The notes under the pieces were generated by a model. It saw only the letters and a list, made by a program, of their open reading frames with translations, was not told the origin of the DNA and searched no databases. The translations under genes and the position numbers were made by a program. This document shows, in pieces, positions 1-11,184 of a stretch of 64,000 bases of DNA; position 1 is the stretch's first letter, and every line of letters begins with the position of its first letter. The stretch comes from Timema cristinae (Eukaryota; Arthropoda; Insecta; Phasmatodea; Timematidae): assembly GCA_039000515.1 (NCBI GenBank), contig JBCFYV010001001.1, positions 2,269,889 through 2,333,888 on the forward strand, read 5' to 3'.

Positions 1-4
1 TGTA

Positions 5-135
5 GGAAGGGTGAAAATCTACTTAAGAACAAATATTCTCGGTACACCTGGCTAGGATTAGAACCCAATCCATCCTGTAATCGGCAGCCCAATTTCTGGT
101 AAGAATAACGCCTTTAAAATCATTTGACCAACAAA
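5..135 (-). repeat. SINE3-type tRNA-related relic
   Basis: Read on the minus strand, this stretch has a B-box-like GGTTCTAATCC followed by a pyrimidine-rich body and a gap-ridden head. It resembles the better-preserved family-3 SINEs elsewhere in the window (for example 36225-36490). No tail or target duplication is visible, so it is an old fragment. Confidence 0.45.
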
Positions 136-140
136 GCAAT

Positions 141-752
141 ATTTTATTTACTGTGTCAAATTTTTTTTAAATATAAAAACTGCAAACGTTCTGTCACTAG
201 CTCCCGTTACCTGTAAACCCACCTGGAGGACCAGAAATTTTGAAACTTTTTAATCCAATGAAAAAGTCCAATTTTAAAGATAAAAAAATTATATGATCTC
301 TTTCCCCCCTCCCCCTTTTTAAAAATTAGTTTCAAGGTTTGTAAAGCCTTTCATTTTATAAAATGGGGCTCACCTAGAAGAATAACTAAAACGGTGTTGT
401 AAAAGGGGAAGTAGTCCAATAATACTCTTGAACGCTCACATAACCTACCTTTCCCTCACGTCGTCTGCAAAGCCTCCCATCTAGTAATTTATGGGGTCCC
501 ATCAAAACTAACCTTCTGCTCCTGCTCATACACGTACCACCTCTCACCCCCTGCCCCACCCTCCACGCGATACCCCCAGAAAATTTGAGATCCAATAAAT
601 AAAAAAGACAAGAAGAAACGATGAACTACTCGAGAGTACAGCTAAACAATAGACCGCTGTAAAAAAACACTAGACACTTTATTTCCCCGTGCTGATGTGT
701 TGTTGGAAGAGCGCTTGAGTCGTCTCGGTGTCAAAAGGTACTAACTCACGAC
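141..752. other. No gene seen; AT-rich
   Basis: The stretch is AT-rich. An antisense open frame of 69 codons at 386-595 has no recognisable domain and no splice or family support. I see nothing else here. Confidence 0.5.
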
Positions 753-1390
753 TAGGGATGTGGTATCGAAATAAAAGTATCGATACTGTACTCATTAATA
801 AAAGTATTGGAAGAAAAGTATCGATATCGTACTGCTATCGAAAGAAAAGTATCAATAACAGTTAAGTATTGGTATTGAAATTTTAATCTGTGGGGTGGGG
901 TGGGGTGGGGGTGGGGAGGAGGACTCTAGTAATAATAATTTCAACTTCTGCATAAAAATAATTGTATTTTCACGTTTATTTAAAGGCTGAAAATTTTAAC
1001 GATTTAACCATATTATAGTATACTTAGGTATCGCGTCTATGTTATGTGTTGGAACTTGGAATATCTTATTGATAATATTGCATGATGAATATTATAAAAG
1101 GTTTTACCGTACCAGCTATAGTTCTTGCTTATCATGCAGAAAATGAGTGAAAAATTGAGAAGTAGTGTCATTTATTTTTCCTACACAGTTCACCCTAGTA
1201 AATATTTAATCCCGGCATGAGGGAAGATCGCAAAAAAAAACTTGTTTCTTTCGATACCGATCCGATACCGGAGTGTTAGTACTAATATAAGTAAAAGTAT
1301 CGAAAAAAAAAGTCTCTCGTAAAAAAAATACTAGTATCTAAAAATAAATATCGATATTAGTAGAGTAATGATACTTTTTTAACATCCTTT
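753..1390. mobile_element. hAT-like MITE, TATCGATA-rich
   Basis: The left end is TAGGGATGTGGTATCG and the reverse complement of the right end is AAAGGATGTTAAAAAAGTATC, so the ends form an imperfect terminal inverted repeat. The interior is filled with TATCGATA-type motifs on both sides. Flanking 8-mers CTCACGAC (745-752) and CACAAGAC (1391-1398) match at 6 of 8 positions, compatible with a decayed 8-bp hAT duplication. No transposase is present. A related element lies at 63278-63591. Confidence 0.5.
891..922 (+). other. G-rich tract, possible G-quadruplex
   Basis: Five runs of four or five G separated by single T residues, followed by GGAGG. The pattern meets the usual sequence definition of an intramolecular G-quadruplex on the plus strand. 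It sits inside the MITE at 753-1390 and may be simple-repeat expansion rather than functional. Confidence 0.55.
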
Positions 1391-1687
1391 CACAAGACTT
1401 CTTATTTTAAAGGGGGATAGCGAGTTTTTAAGGTACACATTATTTTTACAGTTTATAGCAACAAATATTTTGGACGAAAATAAATCAACAATGGCTTTAG
1501 TAGATACGTTTGGCTTAATTTTCTATACAGTGTCCTCTTACCGTTCTTGAATATTTTACTATAGTTGTAGTGGAGAATAGAAAAATTTTCTCGTTAAATG
1601 CCACTACACTGGAGATCATCGCTGAAGGATCAGCATAGTTACTATTGGGAAACATTGTCATTTCTCGTTTTTGTGTGGTCAATCTCA

Positions 1688-2172
1688 TCTATACTTATAA
1701 AATAACATGTCCTGACTGACTGACTGACTGATTCATCATCGCCGAGCGCAAACTATCAAGGCTACAAGCATGAAATTCGGACTGTATATTCATTTTGTTA
1801 TGTAGGCACCCACTAAGAAAGGATTTTAGAAAATTCCACCCCAAAGGGGTCAAAATAGGGGATGATAATATGTATGATAATATGTATGAAAGTCCGTCAT
1901 TTTGAAAGTTACATAAACAAAATTTTGTATTTCGGTTATTGACGTAAAACAAATAAATACGTGTTTCAGGAATTTTGGAAATTTTATTCAATAAGGGATG
2001 AAAAAGGGGGTGAAAGTTTGTATCGGACTTGCATTATTTTTGATCTGAGGTCAAGTTATGGTCATCAACGTAACGTAATATTTTTAATTAATCTGTAAAT
2101 ACATATGTATATTTTCGTATTTGTATATATTCAACTTCCACGCGAGCAAAGCCGCGGGCAACAACTATCTAG
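1688..2172 (+). mobile_element. Non-autonomous Helitron
   Basis: The 5' end is TCTATACTTATAAAATAA and the 3' end is GCCGCGGGCAACAACTATCTAG. Helitrons characteristically begin with TC, end with CTRR preceded by a short GC hairpin, and insert between A and T. Here the bases outside are A (1687) and T (2173), and CGCG...CGCG just before the end can form the hairpin. A (CTGA)n run follows the 5' end, as in many insect Helitrons. No Rep/helicase frame is present; the 98-codon antisense frame at 1695-1991 is incidental. At 485 bp it is a deletion derivative. Confidence 0.75.
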
Positions 2173-4286
2173 TCTTAAATATAAGATAAGTTTCACAACG
2201 TTGGTTAGTCGAGATTGCAAGTACCCGATCACATAATATCCAGACATAGCTGAAAACAAGGAAATTTGGCAACAGTTTATCGAAGGATAGTGAGGATAAA
2301 GCTTTTTTCCATAAGACCTGAAGTTTCCTTAGCAATGATATTTGGGTGTATGAGCATGATAGATATTCAAGAATTTAATATTACTACATGTGTAGAAAAC
2401 TAAACCAAACTTTTTCACTTCATTTAAATGTTTCTGTTCAACTTCCACCATGACCATAGAAAAAAATATTTCAGAACTGTTAATATTACCCTAGAATCTC
2501 TGAAACAATGTTATATTTTACTTGAGCAATATAACTGTTTTGTCAGAAAAACTGCAAAATTATTTATTTAATTCGAGCTATTTTGCATCCAACCTTAAAG
2601 ACCTTACTTAGGAAATATCCTAACACTATGGTATTTAAAGCCCGTTCATGATAGGTTTTTACCTGGATGACAGTTCAAAAATTATATGTTTAGGTTTTGG
2701 TTGTCAACACTTGTAAAAAGATCACTGTTTTGTTATAAATGTTAAGTTTTTTAATTACATGATATATTTTAAATAACGTAAACTTAACTTTCCTAACACT
2801 ATTTCATTACTTGTAATAATTTATTTTTATCCAATCCGAAACAATATTTTAAACATAATTAAAAGTACTTATTATCCGTTTTGGAATGTTATCTATGATG
2901 TGTAATAGAGTGCGTACATTAATATCTTTCAATACAGGCATCATATTTATTTGGAAAAGAGAAAATATTTGTCTTTTATTTAATACATAAGACATTATTT
3001 TATCGTATGTCAAATTATTTAATTTAATAAAATATTTTTATTCACTGCGTGGGTCCATCATTGTAAAAAAACTTGTTTCTGTCATATTCATTCACATGGT
3101 TTAAATTCGTCTGTCGCCATTTTGAAGCTATGTTCGTTAGACCTTATGTGAAGGTGCTGTGAATAATAATTGTTTTTTAAGTGGAATAAAACAATAAATA
3201 AGCTTTGTGCCCGACCTCAAATAAATATAAATAATATTGACCTAAATTACTGCGGTTAACTATCACATTCATATATTACCATATGTTTTCATTACAGTTA
3301 TCCAAAGTGACGGATGTCAGCTGTTGGGGTAGGGATACATTAGGGACTATTTCTATTAAATTTTTGAGCTGTCATCCAAGTAAATTAATTTCGTGAATGT
3401 ATTATATTATGGTATGGCAGTTCTGAAGCTCCAAAACATTCAAAGTAATAATACTTTCCTAGAATGTTATGTTGTGACTCTGTTAAAAACTTTTTTTTTT
3501 TTGTTTGAGGAAGACATGTGGCTAACTATTATTTATTTAACTCAAAACTTGAGCATTTCGTGTGAAACTTTATTTAAAATGAGCTAATTTCATCTTTCTA
3601 AATTATACAAGTTTAAATTCAAGTTTTAAAAAAAAAATCTTTGGAACATATTAATACCTTTCGCCATCGTTTTGACTCGAAACATATCTTAAAATAACAA
3701 ATTACCTTTTTAAATAATGTTAGGATTTCTGAACTCCTGCAACTCATTTCAGTGCTCTCGTAGGCGATCCAAGCAAGGGTTGAAATAATTTTAAAACTTA
3801 TTTTTTATGTTAGGAAACCATTCATACTTTATTGATTTACGAAATTAGTTCCAAAATAAAAAGTGTTAGTAGCCTTGTTTAGCATTTGAATTCATATGTA
3901 AGAAATACTTTCATATCTGTTTAAGTTGTATTTAATGACGAAAATGTGTTTTGGAAGGTCCTCGGTAATGTTTTATTTTCGAACGAAAGTTTGTCAACTA
4001 CTATCACATAAATGATTTACCAACACAATAATAAAACACTAAAAACAAATAAAAGCACAGTTTTCCATTCTCCTTTCACACGAATGATGATACACTTCCT
4101 TTAGATTTGACCTCACTCATATCTAACACCTTAGATTAGTTAGTACAGCCCGAACGGGTAGTAAGACACTATGATAATAAAATAATTGAAAGATCACTTG
4201 AAAATGCTTAACAGTATTGAGAAGTTTGTACCTTGTCAATTTAGCTACCCCACACACCCTTCCCAGTGGTTATCTGCTGAACATTA
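2173..4286. other. No gene seen; old repeat relics
   Basis: AT-rich sequence without supportable genes. Positions 2245-2480 resemble one arm of the foldback family seen at 4287-5042 (TCAAGAATT...GTAGAAAACTAAAC). Positions 3290-3375 resemble the internal part of the TA-flanked MITE at 41623 (GTAGGGATACATTA...GAGCTGTCA). The remainder shows nothing recognisable. Confidence 0.4.
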
Positions 4287-4685
4287 TTAAGGTGGGGATG
4301 TAGGGATGTAAAAAACGCGATAAAAGGGCAATGTTTATGCAGTTTTTAGAGCAAAATATTTTTATACCAAAATAAATCAAACCTTTCTCCAGTAGAAACA
4401 TAGAGTTTAATTTTCTTCACATGGTGATATCAACAGTTGCTAAGTATTTGTGAAACTTGTCCTAGAATTTAATGACAACCTTATCTATTTATTTAAAAAG
4501 TTTTTCATCTATTGCCGTTACGATCATTACAGTAATTCAACGACTGTTGATATCATTATGTGAAGAAAATTAAACTCTTATGTTTCTATTGGAGAAGCAG
4601 TTGATCTATTTTAACAACAACAAAAAAGTTTTGCGATAAAAACATCAATAACACTGCCCTTAACTTTCCTTCCCTCCACTTTTAA
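4287..4685. mobile_element. Foldback MITE at TTAA (family FB)
   Basis: The element starts TTAAGGTGGGGATGTAGG and ends with an inverted copy reaching TTAA at 4682-4685. Most of it is one imperfect palindrome: the left arm contains AATAAATCAAACCTTTCTCC, AGTAGAAACATAG and a TTTAATTTTCTTCACATG segment, and the right arm repeats these in reverse complement. The unpaired centre carries ATTTAATGACA. No coding capacity. This is the commonest repeat in the window. The TTAA boundary suggests a TTAA-targeting transposase such as piggyBac, but I cannot assign the superfamily. Confidence 0.65.
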
Positions 4686-5042
4686 GGTGCGGCAGAAGGG
4701 AGTGCAAGTATTTTTCAGTTTTTATAGCATTACATTCTTTTGGCTAAAATAAATCAAATATTTCTCCAGTAGCAACATATAGTTTAGTTTTCTGCACATG
4801 TTAATATCAACAGATCTTGAATATTGTCAAAGGTGTCCTAGAATGATGTCAAAACATTTCCTCGTTATTTAAAATGTTTTGACATAATTTCAGGACACCC
4901 TTGATAGATATTCAAGATATGTTGATATTAGCATGTGCAGAAAAATAAACTCTACGTTGCTAATGGAGAAATATTTGATTTATTTTGCTCCAAAAATTTT
5001 AATACTGTAAAATTACTCGTACCCCCTTCTGCCGCACCTTAA
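4682..5042. mobile_element. Second foldback MITE sharing the TTAA
   Basis: The left end is TTAAGGTGCGGCAGAAGGGAG and the right end is CCCTTCTGCCGCACCTTAA, an almost perfect inverted pair with TTAA on both sides (4682-4685 and 5039-5042). The arms carry the same internal motifs as the neighbouring element and can pair along nearly the whole length. The left TTAA is also the right boundary of the element at 4287, so the two lie head to tail. Confidence 0.7.
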
Positions 5043-5387
5043 GTAAAAGATCCGTGACGCGACTTTTCGACACCAATATACGGACATACTCTGACGAGCT
5101 ACTTTCCTGAAACCGATTGAGTTAGTTGGAACCTTGTCATCTTGAGGTTGTTGAGATCATAATGCTGAGCTCCTGAGTGCTTTTCAAGACTTCACTTCTG
5201 CTCTGTGGGAAAATTGGTCTTCTTACCTCTTATTAAAGGCCCTGTAAAGTGTTCCTCAGATGTATTCACTTCTTGCACCCGACCAATTTCACTGGCCCGT
5301 CAATGGTGGGTAGAGAAGAAAGGTGTTTTATAATGTTAGTACTTTAATGAGGATTTTCTAGTGGGTTAACAATATATTTTCATGTTT

Positions 5388-5585
5388 CAAGGTGAGAGTG
5401 TAGTGAATGCACGTAAAGAGCAGTTTTTTTTTGCAGTTTTTATAGCAAAACCTTTTTTGGAAAAATAAAATAAAATATTTCTTCAGTAGAAACATAGTTT
5501 AATTTTCTTCATATGGTGGTTTTATCAAATGTTGTTGAATATCTTTCATGAGTATAGCGGCATTAGATGATAAACTTTTTAGCTG
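5388..5585. mobile_element. Half of a foldback MITE (FB)
   Basis: Only one arm is present: GCAGTTTTTATAGCAAAAC, the CAGTAGAAACATAG motif, the TTTCTTCATATGGTGG stretch and part of the centre (CATGAGTATAGCGGCATTAGA). The complementary arm is missing, so it is a truncated copy. Confidence 0.6.
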
Positions 5586-6278
5586 TGTCGTACTGAACTG
5601 CATTGATAGGATGTTACTTTAAGAAATATATTTATTCAGTTGGTGCAATTTATTTAAATAAATACGTATTGTTTGTTGCACCATTTAACACTCGAACATG
5701 CTGATAATATAAATTTTATCACGATAGTACAAAAAACGTCTGTTCCACATGACGATTCAGCGGGTAAGACGAGTTCAATACTATGCCATCTTTCTAGGCT
5801 TGGGTCTCTATTCCCGTAGTTTTGTACTCTCAAACCCAGGCACTATTTCATTTCTTTCCATCACCAATGAGGTTATTTTATCTAAGCGCGAAAACTAAAA
5901 ATAGGCATGGCTTAACTATGCACCTGCTCTTAAATACTGCGTAATACAACTCGGAAATAAACCATGCTTCGAACACGTGCAGCTAAATAAAGAAAAATAG
6001 AAACATGGCTGTCATTTAGAAAATATGAATTTAATTTAAAATAACTGAAAATAAGAAAGATGAAAATAATTATGTTAAAATATTATTTTAAATATTATTA
6101 AAGACGGAAAATCATTACAATATTGAAAGGTTATTAGCAATAGCTACAGACAATATTTCTCGTGACCGAATATAATGTTCTTACTACGCAATCAAACACG
6201 CCTTCTTACTATTTATAGGCAAAATAACACCTTTGGTTTTTCTATTCATTAGACAAGATTTGAATGGAGTGTAAATAA
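5586..6278. other. No gene seen
   Basis: AT-rich sequence with no open frame, tRNA-like box or inverted repeat that I can support. Confidence 0.4.
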
Positions 6279-6350
6279 GAGCCTATTTCCACGAGCGTGT
6301 TTAGCAGCGCTGCTAACGCCCGTAGCAGAGCTGCTGTCGAGGTGCCATTC
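6279..6350. repeat. CG-rich repeat, empty-site paralogue
   Basis: Read in reverse complement this reads GCTGCTAAACACGCTCGTGGAAATAGGCTCT. The same sequence type flanks the Mutator-like element at 8791-11435 (CGTGGAAACACACGCTCGTGAA before it, GCTCGTGAAAATTAGCTCT after it). It therefore serves as an uninterrupted relative of that insertion site. Confidence 0.55.
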
Positions 6351-6439
6351 TAAGATTCAGTAATAAAATATATTTTTGGCCATTTTGGACACTCCTCCCC
6401 CATCCTTCTAACAGGAATTAATATAAATTTTTATTCATA

Positions 6440-6790
6440 TGATGACACGCGTCCCGCGAAGGGCGCCGATTAAAGTGATACCGTTTAGTTAGCTGATATT
6501 TGCCCCGTGATCGAGCACTAATTAAAGCGGTACGGTATTTTGATTATATAATTGCCCCGCGATTGGGAGTCAATTATGAAGATACGGAATGTTTTGAAAT
6601 ATATGCCGCTTGATGGGCGCTAATTATGAAGATACGGTTGCGCGTTGGGTGCCAATTAAGATGTTCTCGTTGTTTGATGAGATAATTGGTAATTATAGCC
6701 CTTTGATCGAGCACCAATTATAATGATATTGAGTATTTGATGAGATAATTGGATAATTGATCGAACGCCAATTATAGTGATATTTCTTAC
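6440..6790 (+). repeat. Degenerate tandem repeat
   Basis: Roughly six or seven degenerate units follow one another. Each combines a GCCCCGYGATCGAGC-like block, an AATTATRRWGATAYGG block and a TTTGATGAGATAATT block. Spacing drifts around 50-65 bp and the copies are heavily mutated, so the array is old. No coding potential. Confidence 0.6.
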
Positions 6791-7284
6791 ACTTATGAAA
6801 TAAGTTAATACCTGTAAATTTGCACACGATTTATTTAGATCATTGCACCCTTGGTGCTGAAGATTTTACTACACTGATAATTACTGTATTTGATATATTA
6901 CAATTTCTCTATCTTATTACAAAGTTCTTGTCTATTGCTGTCCACTGTAGTGGATTCATACGTACAAGCGGCTTATATATGACCTACCCCTTGCCTCTTG
7001 GACCCTTTGTCTACCAGTGTTAAAACCAACTAATATACTCCTGGCTACAGGTGTTGTGAAGGCTAGCTTCCTATTGGGTAGAGGAAGCTAGCATCACTTA
7101 CTTTTTTGGTAAACATTACGGAGTTGGTTTTTGAAAAGAAAAATAAGATTTATGGTGTAATATATTGACATTAGCTCTGAAAAGTGCATGATTATCCATG
7201 GATGAAGTCTTGAAAGGATATTTTACATACAATACTTCAAAGAAAAATGCACTTCATCCATGACTTTTTTAATATATGAGAGGG
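6791..7284. other. No gene seen; small inverted repeats
   Basis: A 67-codon frame (6820-7023) has no recognisable domain. Two local inverted repeats occur: GGCTAGCTTCCT...AGGAAGCTAGC near 7060-7093, and a pair near 7185-7265 built on GTGCATGATTATCCATGGATGAAG versus CTTCATCCATGAC. They may be MITE remnants. Confidence 0.4.
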
Positions 7285-7292
7285 GTCCAAAT

Positions 7293-8109
7293 TAGAGATA
7301 GGCGAAACCGTGATTTTACGATATCAGTGAATACAGTGACTGTGATTTTCAAATATCGGTGATTTATACCAGTGATTTTTCACTGTGACCTGTGTTCACA
7401 GTGTTTTGATGGACCGATATTTTTTCACTTTCCAACCACGGTGAAGGCTAGTATTTAGCTGCTGTCCGAGTATCGAGTATCTAATATAGAGTACGGAGTA
7501 TTTATGAGTATTGGATATTTAGTATTTACTCGAATAGTCCCATGAGTATCGGTTGGAAAGAAAACTAATTACTCGGGTGTTTGGCGGCTTGCAATGGAAT
7601 TCGATACTTAAAGGCCTAACATAAGCTCTTCCTGTCGGCACTGACATTGACAATCGACATACAGCTACCTAATCTTCAGGTTTCATCTGGGTTTCATGTT
7701 GCCTGACTAATGTACAGTAAATACAAAAGTATGCATTTTAAGATGTTTCAAACAGTTGATAAGAAAAGAAAGCAAAACATACTGTTTTTGAAAAATGAGC
7801 TCTACGAAATCAAGTGTTTTAAATAGAAATAGCACGTAAAACATGCCAGTCAATAAGGTCGATTCTCAATTATCTGGTAGAAAATAAAAGAATAACAAGG
7901 GCCGCGAAGCGAGTATTTACTCGAGTGTCTTGAGGAAGCAATACTAGCTCCGTGGCTCGAGTAACTGTTACCATCTGATGCAAGTATAGAGTATTTCCGA
8001 TCACTGATATCTCAATCACCGATACTTTTGAGATCGAGTAACTGGGAGTATCGGTGATAAAATGGTATCGGTGAAAAAATCACAGTCAGTGATATATTGC
8101 CCATCTCTA
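7293..8109. mobile_element. Non-autonomous hAT element, 817 bp
   Basis: The left end is TAGAGATAGGC and the right end is GCCCATCTCTA, whose reverse complement is TAGAGATGGGC. The 8-bp direct repeat GTCCAAAT flanks it exactly (7285-7292 and 8110-8117). An 8-bp duplication with TAGAGATGGGC-type ends is characteristic of the hAT superfamily. Subterminal regions carry several CAGTGA/TCACTG and ATCGGTGA motifs on both sides, typical of transposase-binding repeats. The interior holds GAGTATCGAGTAT-like repeats and no transposase frame. Confidence 0.85.
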
Positions 8110-8117
8110 GTCCAAAT

Positions 8118-8617
8118 CAGTATCGTTACATGCTTTATATAAATTGCTGGTAGTTATTAACGAGACTTCTACATTAATGGTGCGAAATAACTCACAATAA
8201 TTCGAAATGAACATTGTTGTACATTAAATCTAAATTTATTGTATTAAACTGCTAAAATTTAGAAATGTATAGCTTTATAATATATTTTTTTATTTACTCG
8301 TAATTCACCCTCCCCCATTCTTTCCTGTCTCTCTCTGTCTTTCGTAAGCATTGTTCGGACATCCCCTTCCACCTAAGGTGTTTACATAATACTTGAATTT
8401 GGATTAAACTTTCTGCACAATGATTTCCATGATCTTGTTTTTCCTTGCTTATTGCTGTGTTCAGATGAACTTGAATCCCAAACGGCTGGTAGTTTCTCTA
8501 TCTCACTAATAAACATTTCCACATCTAAACTCTCAAGGGATTGTTGGAATGACATTTTATAGTAATAAACAATACTGTAATTGTCAGCTTAGCACAAAAA
8601 CACGTGGTTCTGTTTTG
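8118..8617. other. No gene seen
   Basis: AT-rich sequence with a short pyrimidine stretch around 8310-8340 (TCTCTCTCTGTCTTTC). Nothing recognisable. Confidence 0.4.
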
Positions 8618-8790
8618 AAAGAGTCGCGCTTATTTCTGCCGCCCGTGGAAACAGGACAATTTAATTGAATGTATCTACACTGGTAGTGCTGCTAGAAAAC
8701 GCCGCGGCTGGTCGTGAGGACGGGCGATCGTGCGCGGCAGCAACGCTGCTAACTCAACCGCACACGATCGTGGAAACACACGCTCGTGAA
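8618..8790. repeat. CG-rich repeat disrupted by the Mutator-like element
   Basis: This CpG-rich segment (GATCGTGCGCGGCAGC, CACACGATCGTGG) continues after the inserted element as GCTCGTGAAAATTAGCTCT (11436 onwards). It is related to 6279-6350. It is probably an older MITE that served as the target. Confidence 0.5.
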
Positions 8791-9345
8791 GGGAGCAGGC
8801 AATGTGATAGACAACAAAGTGGTCGACACAAGAGGACAAAGTGGTAGACAGCAAACTGCTAGACACGAAGAAACGACACGGACCAAGTGATCGACACGAG
8901 CTGGACCATGTGATAGACAACCAACCGGTAGACAAAATGAAAACATTTATTTGGAAGGCTGGGTGGGTCAAGTGGCCGACACGACTTGGACCAACTGCTA
9001 GACAAGCTCATGTATAGGAGTACAAAGTGATAGACAACCAAGCGGTCGACACGAGAGGACCAACTGCTAGACAAGCTCAAGTATAGGAGTACAAAGTGAT
9101 AGACAACCAAGCGGTCGACACGAGAGAACAAATCTGTAAAAAGACCAACTGCTAGACACGAAGAAACGACATGGACCAAGTGATCGACACGAGCTGGACC
9201 ATGTGATAGACAAGCTCCCATATAAGAGGACAAAGTGATAGACAGCCAAGCGGTCGACACGAGAGGACCAACTGCTCGACAAACATCGAGATGAATCCAG
9301 TTAAGAGTGGCTCAAGTGACAGACAAGTTATTTCAAAACTAACAA
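8791..9345 (+). repeat. Left terminal inverted repeat, Mutator-like copy 1
   Basis: This is the long form of the arm. It begins GGGAGCAGGC and includes GGTAGACAAAATGAAAACA before the shared TTTGGAAGGCTGGGTGGGTC segment. It pairs with 11185-11435 from that shared segment inward to the GAATCCAGTTAAGAGTGG block. Short spacer-separated AGACAA and TCGACACGAG motifs recur throughout. Confidence 0.75.
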
Positions 9346-9719
9346 AGTGATAAACATGGGCTTAGAAAGTTGGGTATAAGGATGGTCTGGATCCTCCTAG
9401 AAATTGCTGCCCTCCCGACTCCCTAGATTTAACTAGCCCAAAAAGGGTGAGGTCCACTTATATGTGTATAAACTTAAACCATCGTGTTTTTAATTTTAAT
9501 AATTTACTTACACATTGCACTCCTTAAAATATATTTTCTAACACTAGTTTTGTTATCATTTCGAATAAATAATAGGTTTTGATACACACAATATGATATC
9601 TGAAAATAAACAATATTTCTCTGAATGAAACGAGTTATCGGATCTGATGAAAGGAGACAAACGTTTTGTTATAAATGGTAAAATCATACTTTAAGAACTA
9701 ACAAGATGAAATAAAATCT

Positions 9720-9945
9720 TATATAAAAGAGCAACTGCCAGAAACTAGGTTGGTAGCTTATGATCAGGGTTCGATTCCGCCAGGTACAGTGAGGGTGATT
9801 TTTCTTAAAAAGTTTTCCACTCTGCCACCACGCAAATTCAGGTGCACTATATATAAATTTAATCTTCCTCATTCTCAACGCATTAACGTAATTAGTAATT
9901 AAGCGTATAACCCAAACAGGTGGTAAGACACAGTGTTACAAAACA
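9720..9945 (+). repeat. SINE relic carried inside Mutator-like copy 1
   Basis: It has a B-box-like GGGTTCGATTCC (about 9766), the GTTTTCCACTCTGCC and ACGCAAATTCAGGTGCAC body blocks, and the family tail GCGTATAACCCAAACAGGTGGTAAGACACAG. It corresponds at nearly every block to 13838-14062 in copy 2, so it was present before the two copies separated. Confidence 0.65.
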
Positions 9946-10002
9946 AAAATCTAATTGCACTAATAGATTAAAGAAGAAATCTTGTTATTATAAGATATGT
10001 AC

Positions 10003-10150
10003 TCTCATTTGCATGTAGGGAGAATGTAAACCATTAATGAAATATCACCCTCCATACACCCGGCTGGATTTGAAGCCTGATATCCCCGTCATTGACAGTC
10101 CAGTCTATTTTGAGAATGACGCCTTAGACCATCAACCATCGAAGCTAAGA
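10003..10150 (-). repeat. Second SINE relic inside Mutator-like copy 1
   Basis: On the minus strand it reads as a family-3 head with GACGGGGATATCAGGCTTCAA, followed by CCAGCCGGGTGTATGGAGGG and the ATTCTCCCTACATGCAAATG block. The matching relic in copy 2 is 14120-14265. Confidence 0.6.
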
Positions 10151-10348
10151 ACATTTTGTTGATGTTGCGTTAGCACCAGGTTTATTAATGGGTTAGAATA
10201 AGGAGCTAAGTTAAAATGAAATAATCCCGCATTAGTGTAAAAGTTAGATGTAAAAATCACAAGGGTGGTAACTATCAGCCCAAACCACTCAGTCGGAATG
10301 ATTACTCTTATTCAAGCTACTCTAAACCCTTATTAGACCGTGTGACAA

Positions 10349-11010
10349 ACAGCGTTATTTAGGAGGTCAAACAATACCTACACCTAGCATACAGTATTAT
10401 TTAGGAGGTCAAACAATACTTACACCTAGCATACAGTGTTATTTAGGAGGTCAAACAATACTTACACCTAGCATACAGTGTTATTTAGGAGGTCAAACAA
10501 TACTTACACCTAGCATAGTGTTATTTAGGAGGTCAAACAATACTTACACCTAGCATAGTTTTATTTAGGAGGTAAAACAATACTTACACCTAGCATACAG
10601 TGTTATTTAGGAGGTCAAACAATACCTACACCTAGCATACAGTATTATTTAGGAGGTCAAACAATACTTACACCTAGCATACAGTGTTATTTAGGAGGTC
10701 AAACAATACTTACACCTAGCATACAGTGTTATTTAGGAGGTCAAAACAATACTTACACCTAGCATACAGTGTTATTTAGGAGGTCAAACAATACCTACAC
10801 CTAGCATACAGTATTATTTAGGAGGTCAAACAATACTTACACCTAGCATACAGTGTTATTTAGGAGGTCAAACAATACCTACACCTAACATAGTTTTATT
10901 TAGGAGGTAAAACAATACTTACACCTAGCATACAGTGTTATTTAGGAGGTCAAACAATACCTACACCTAGCATACAGTGTTATTTAGGCAAACAATACCT
11001 ACATATACAT
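10349..11010 (+). repeat. 42-bp minisatellite, about 16 units
   Basis: The unit is ACAGTGTTATTTAGGAGGTC followed by AAACAATACTTACACCTAGCAT. I count about 16 units, two or three of them shortened by loss of ACA or similar. Variants such as ACAGTATT and ACCTACACC recur in the same order, which suggests expansion in blocks of several units. The same unit occurs about six times at 14465-14712 in copy 2. Confidence 0.85.
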
Positions 11011-11184
11011 TTTAAGCAAAATCTTTATATCCGTTAGAAAACAATTCCATTCGTGTTATTCTTTTATAAGGTTATCATTATTTCGAGTTATTTTCACCTA
11101 AATTCTTACTTTAGCAAACCCTACAAAAATATGTCAAATAGTGTATGGTTAAGTTGATGGGTTGGGGGGGGGGATTATTTGAGT

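Noticed and set aside
8859..9282. 133- and 71-codon antisense frames rich in LSSSWS and VYHFV repeats
   Set aside because: They lie entirely in the modular arms of the Mutator-like element and reappear in the other arms in different frames.
10349..11010. CRISPR-like array
   Set aside because: Units of 42 bp are directly adjacent without unique spacers, and the context is a eukaryotic transposon.
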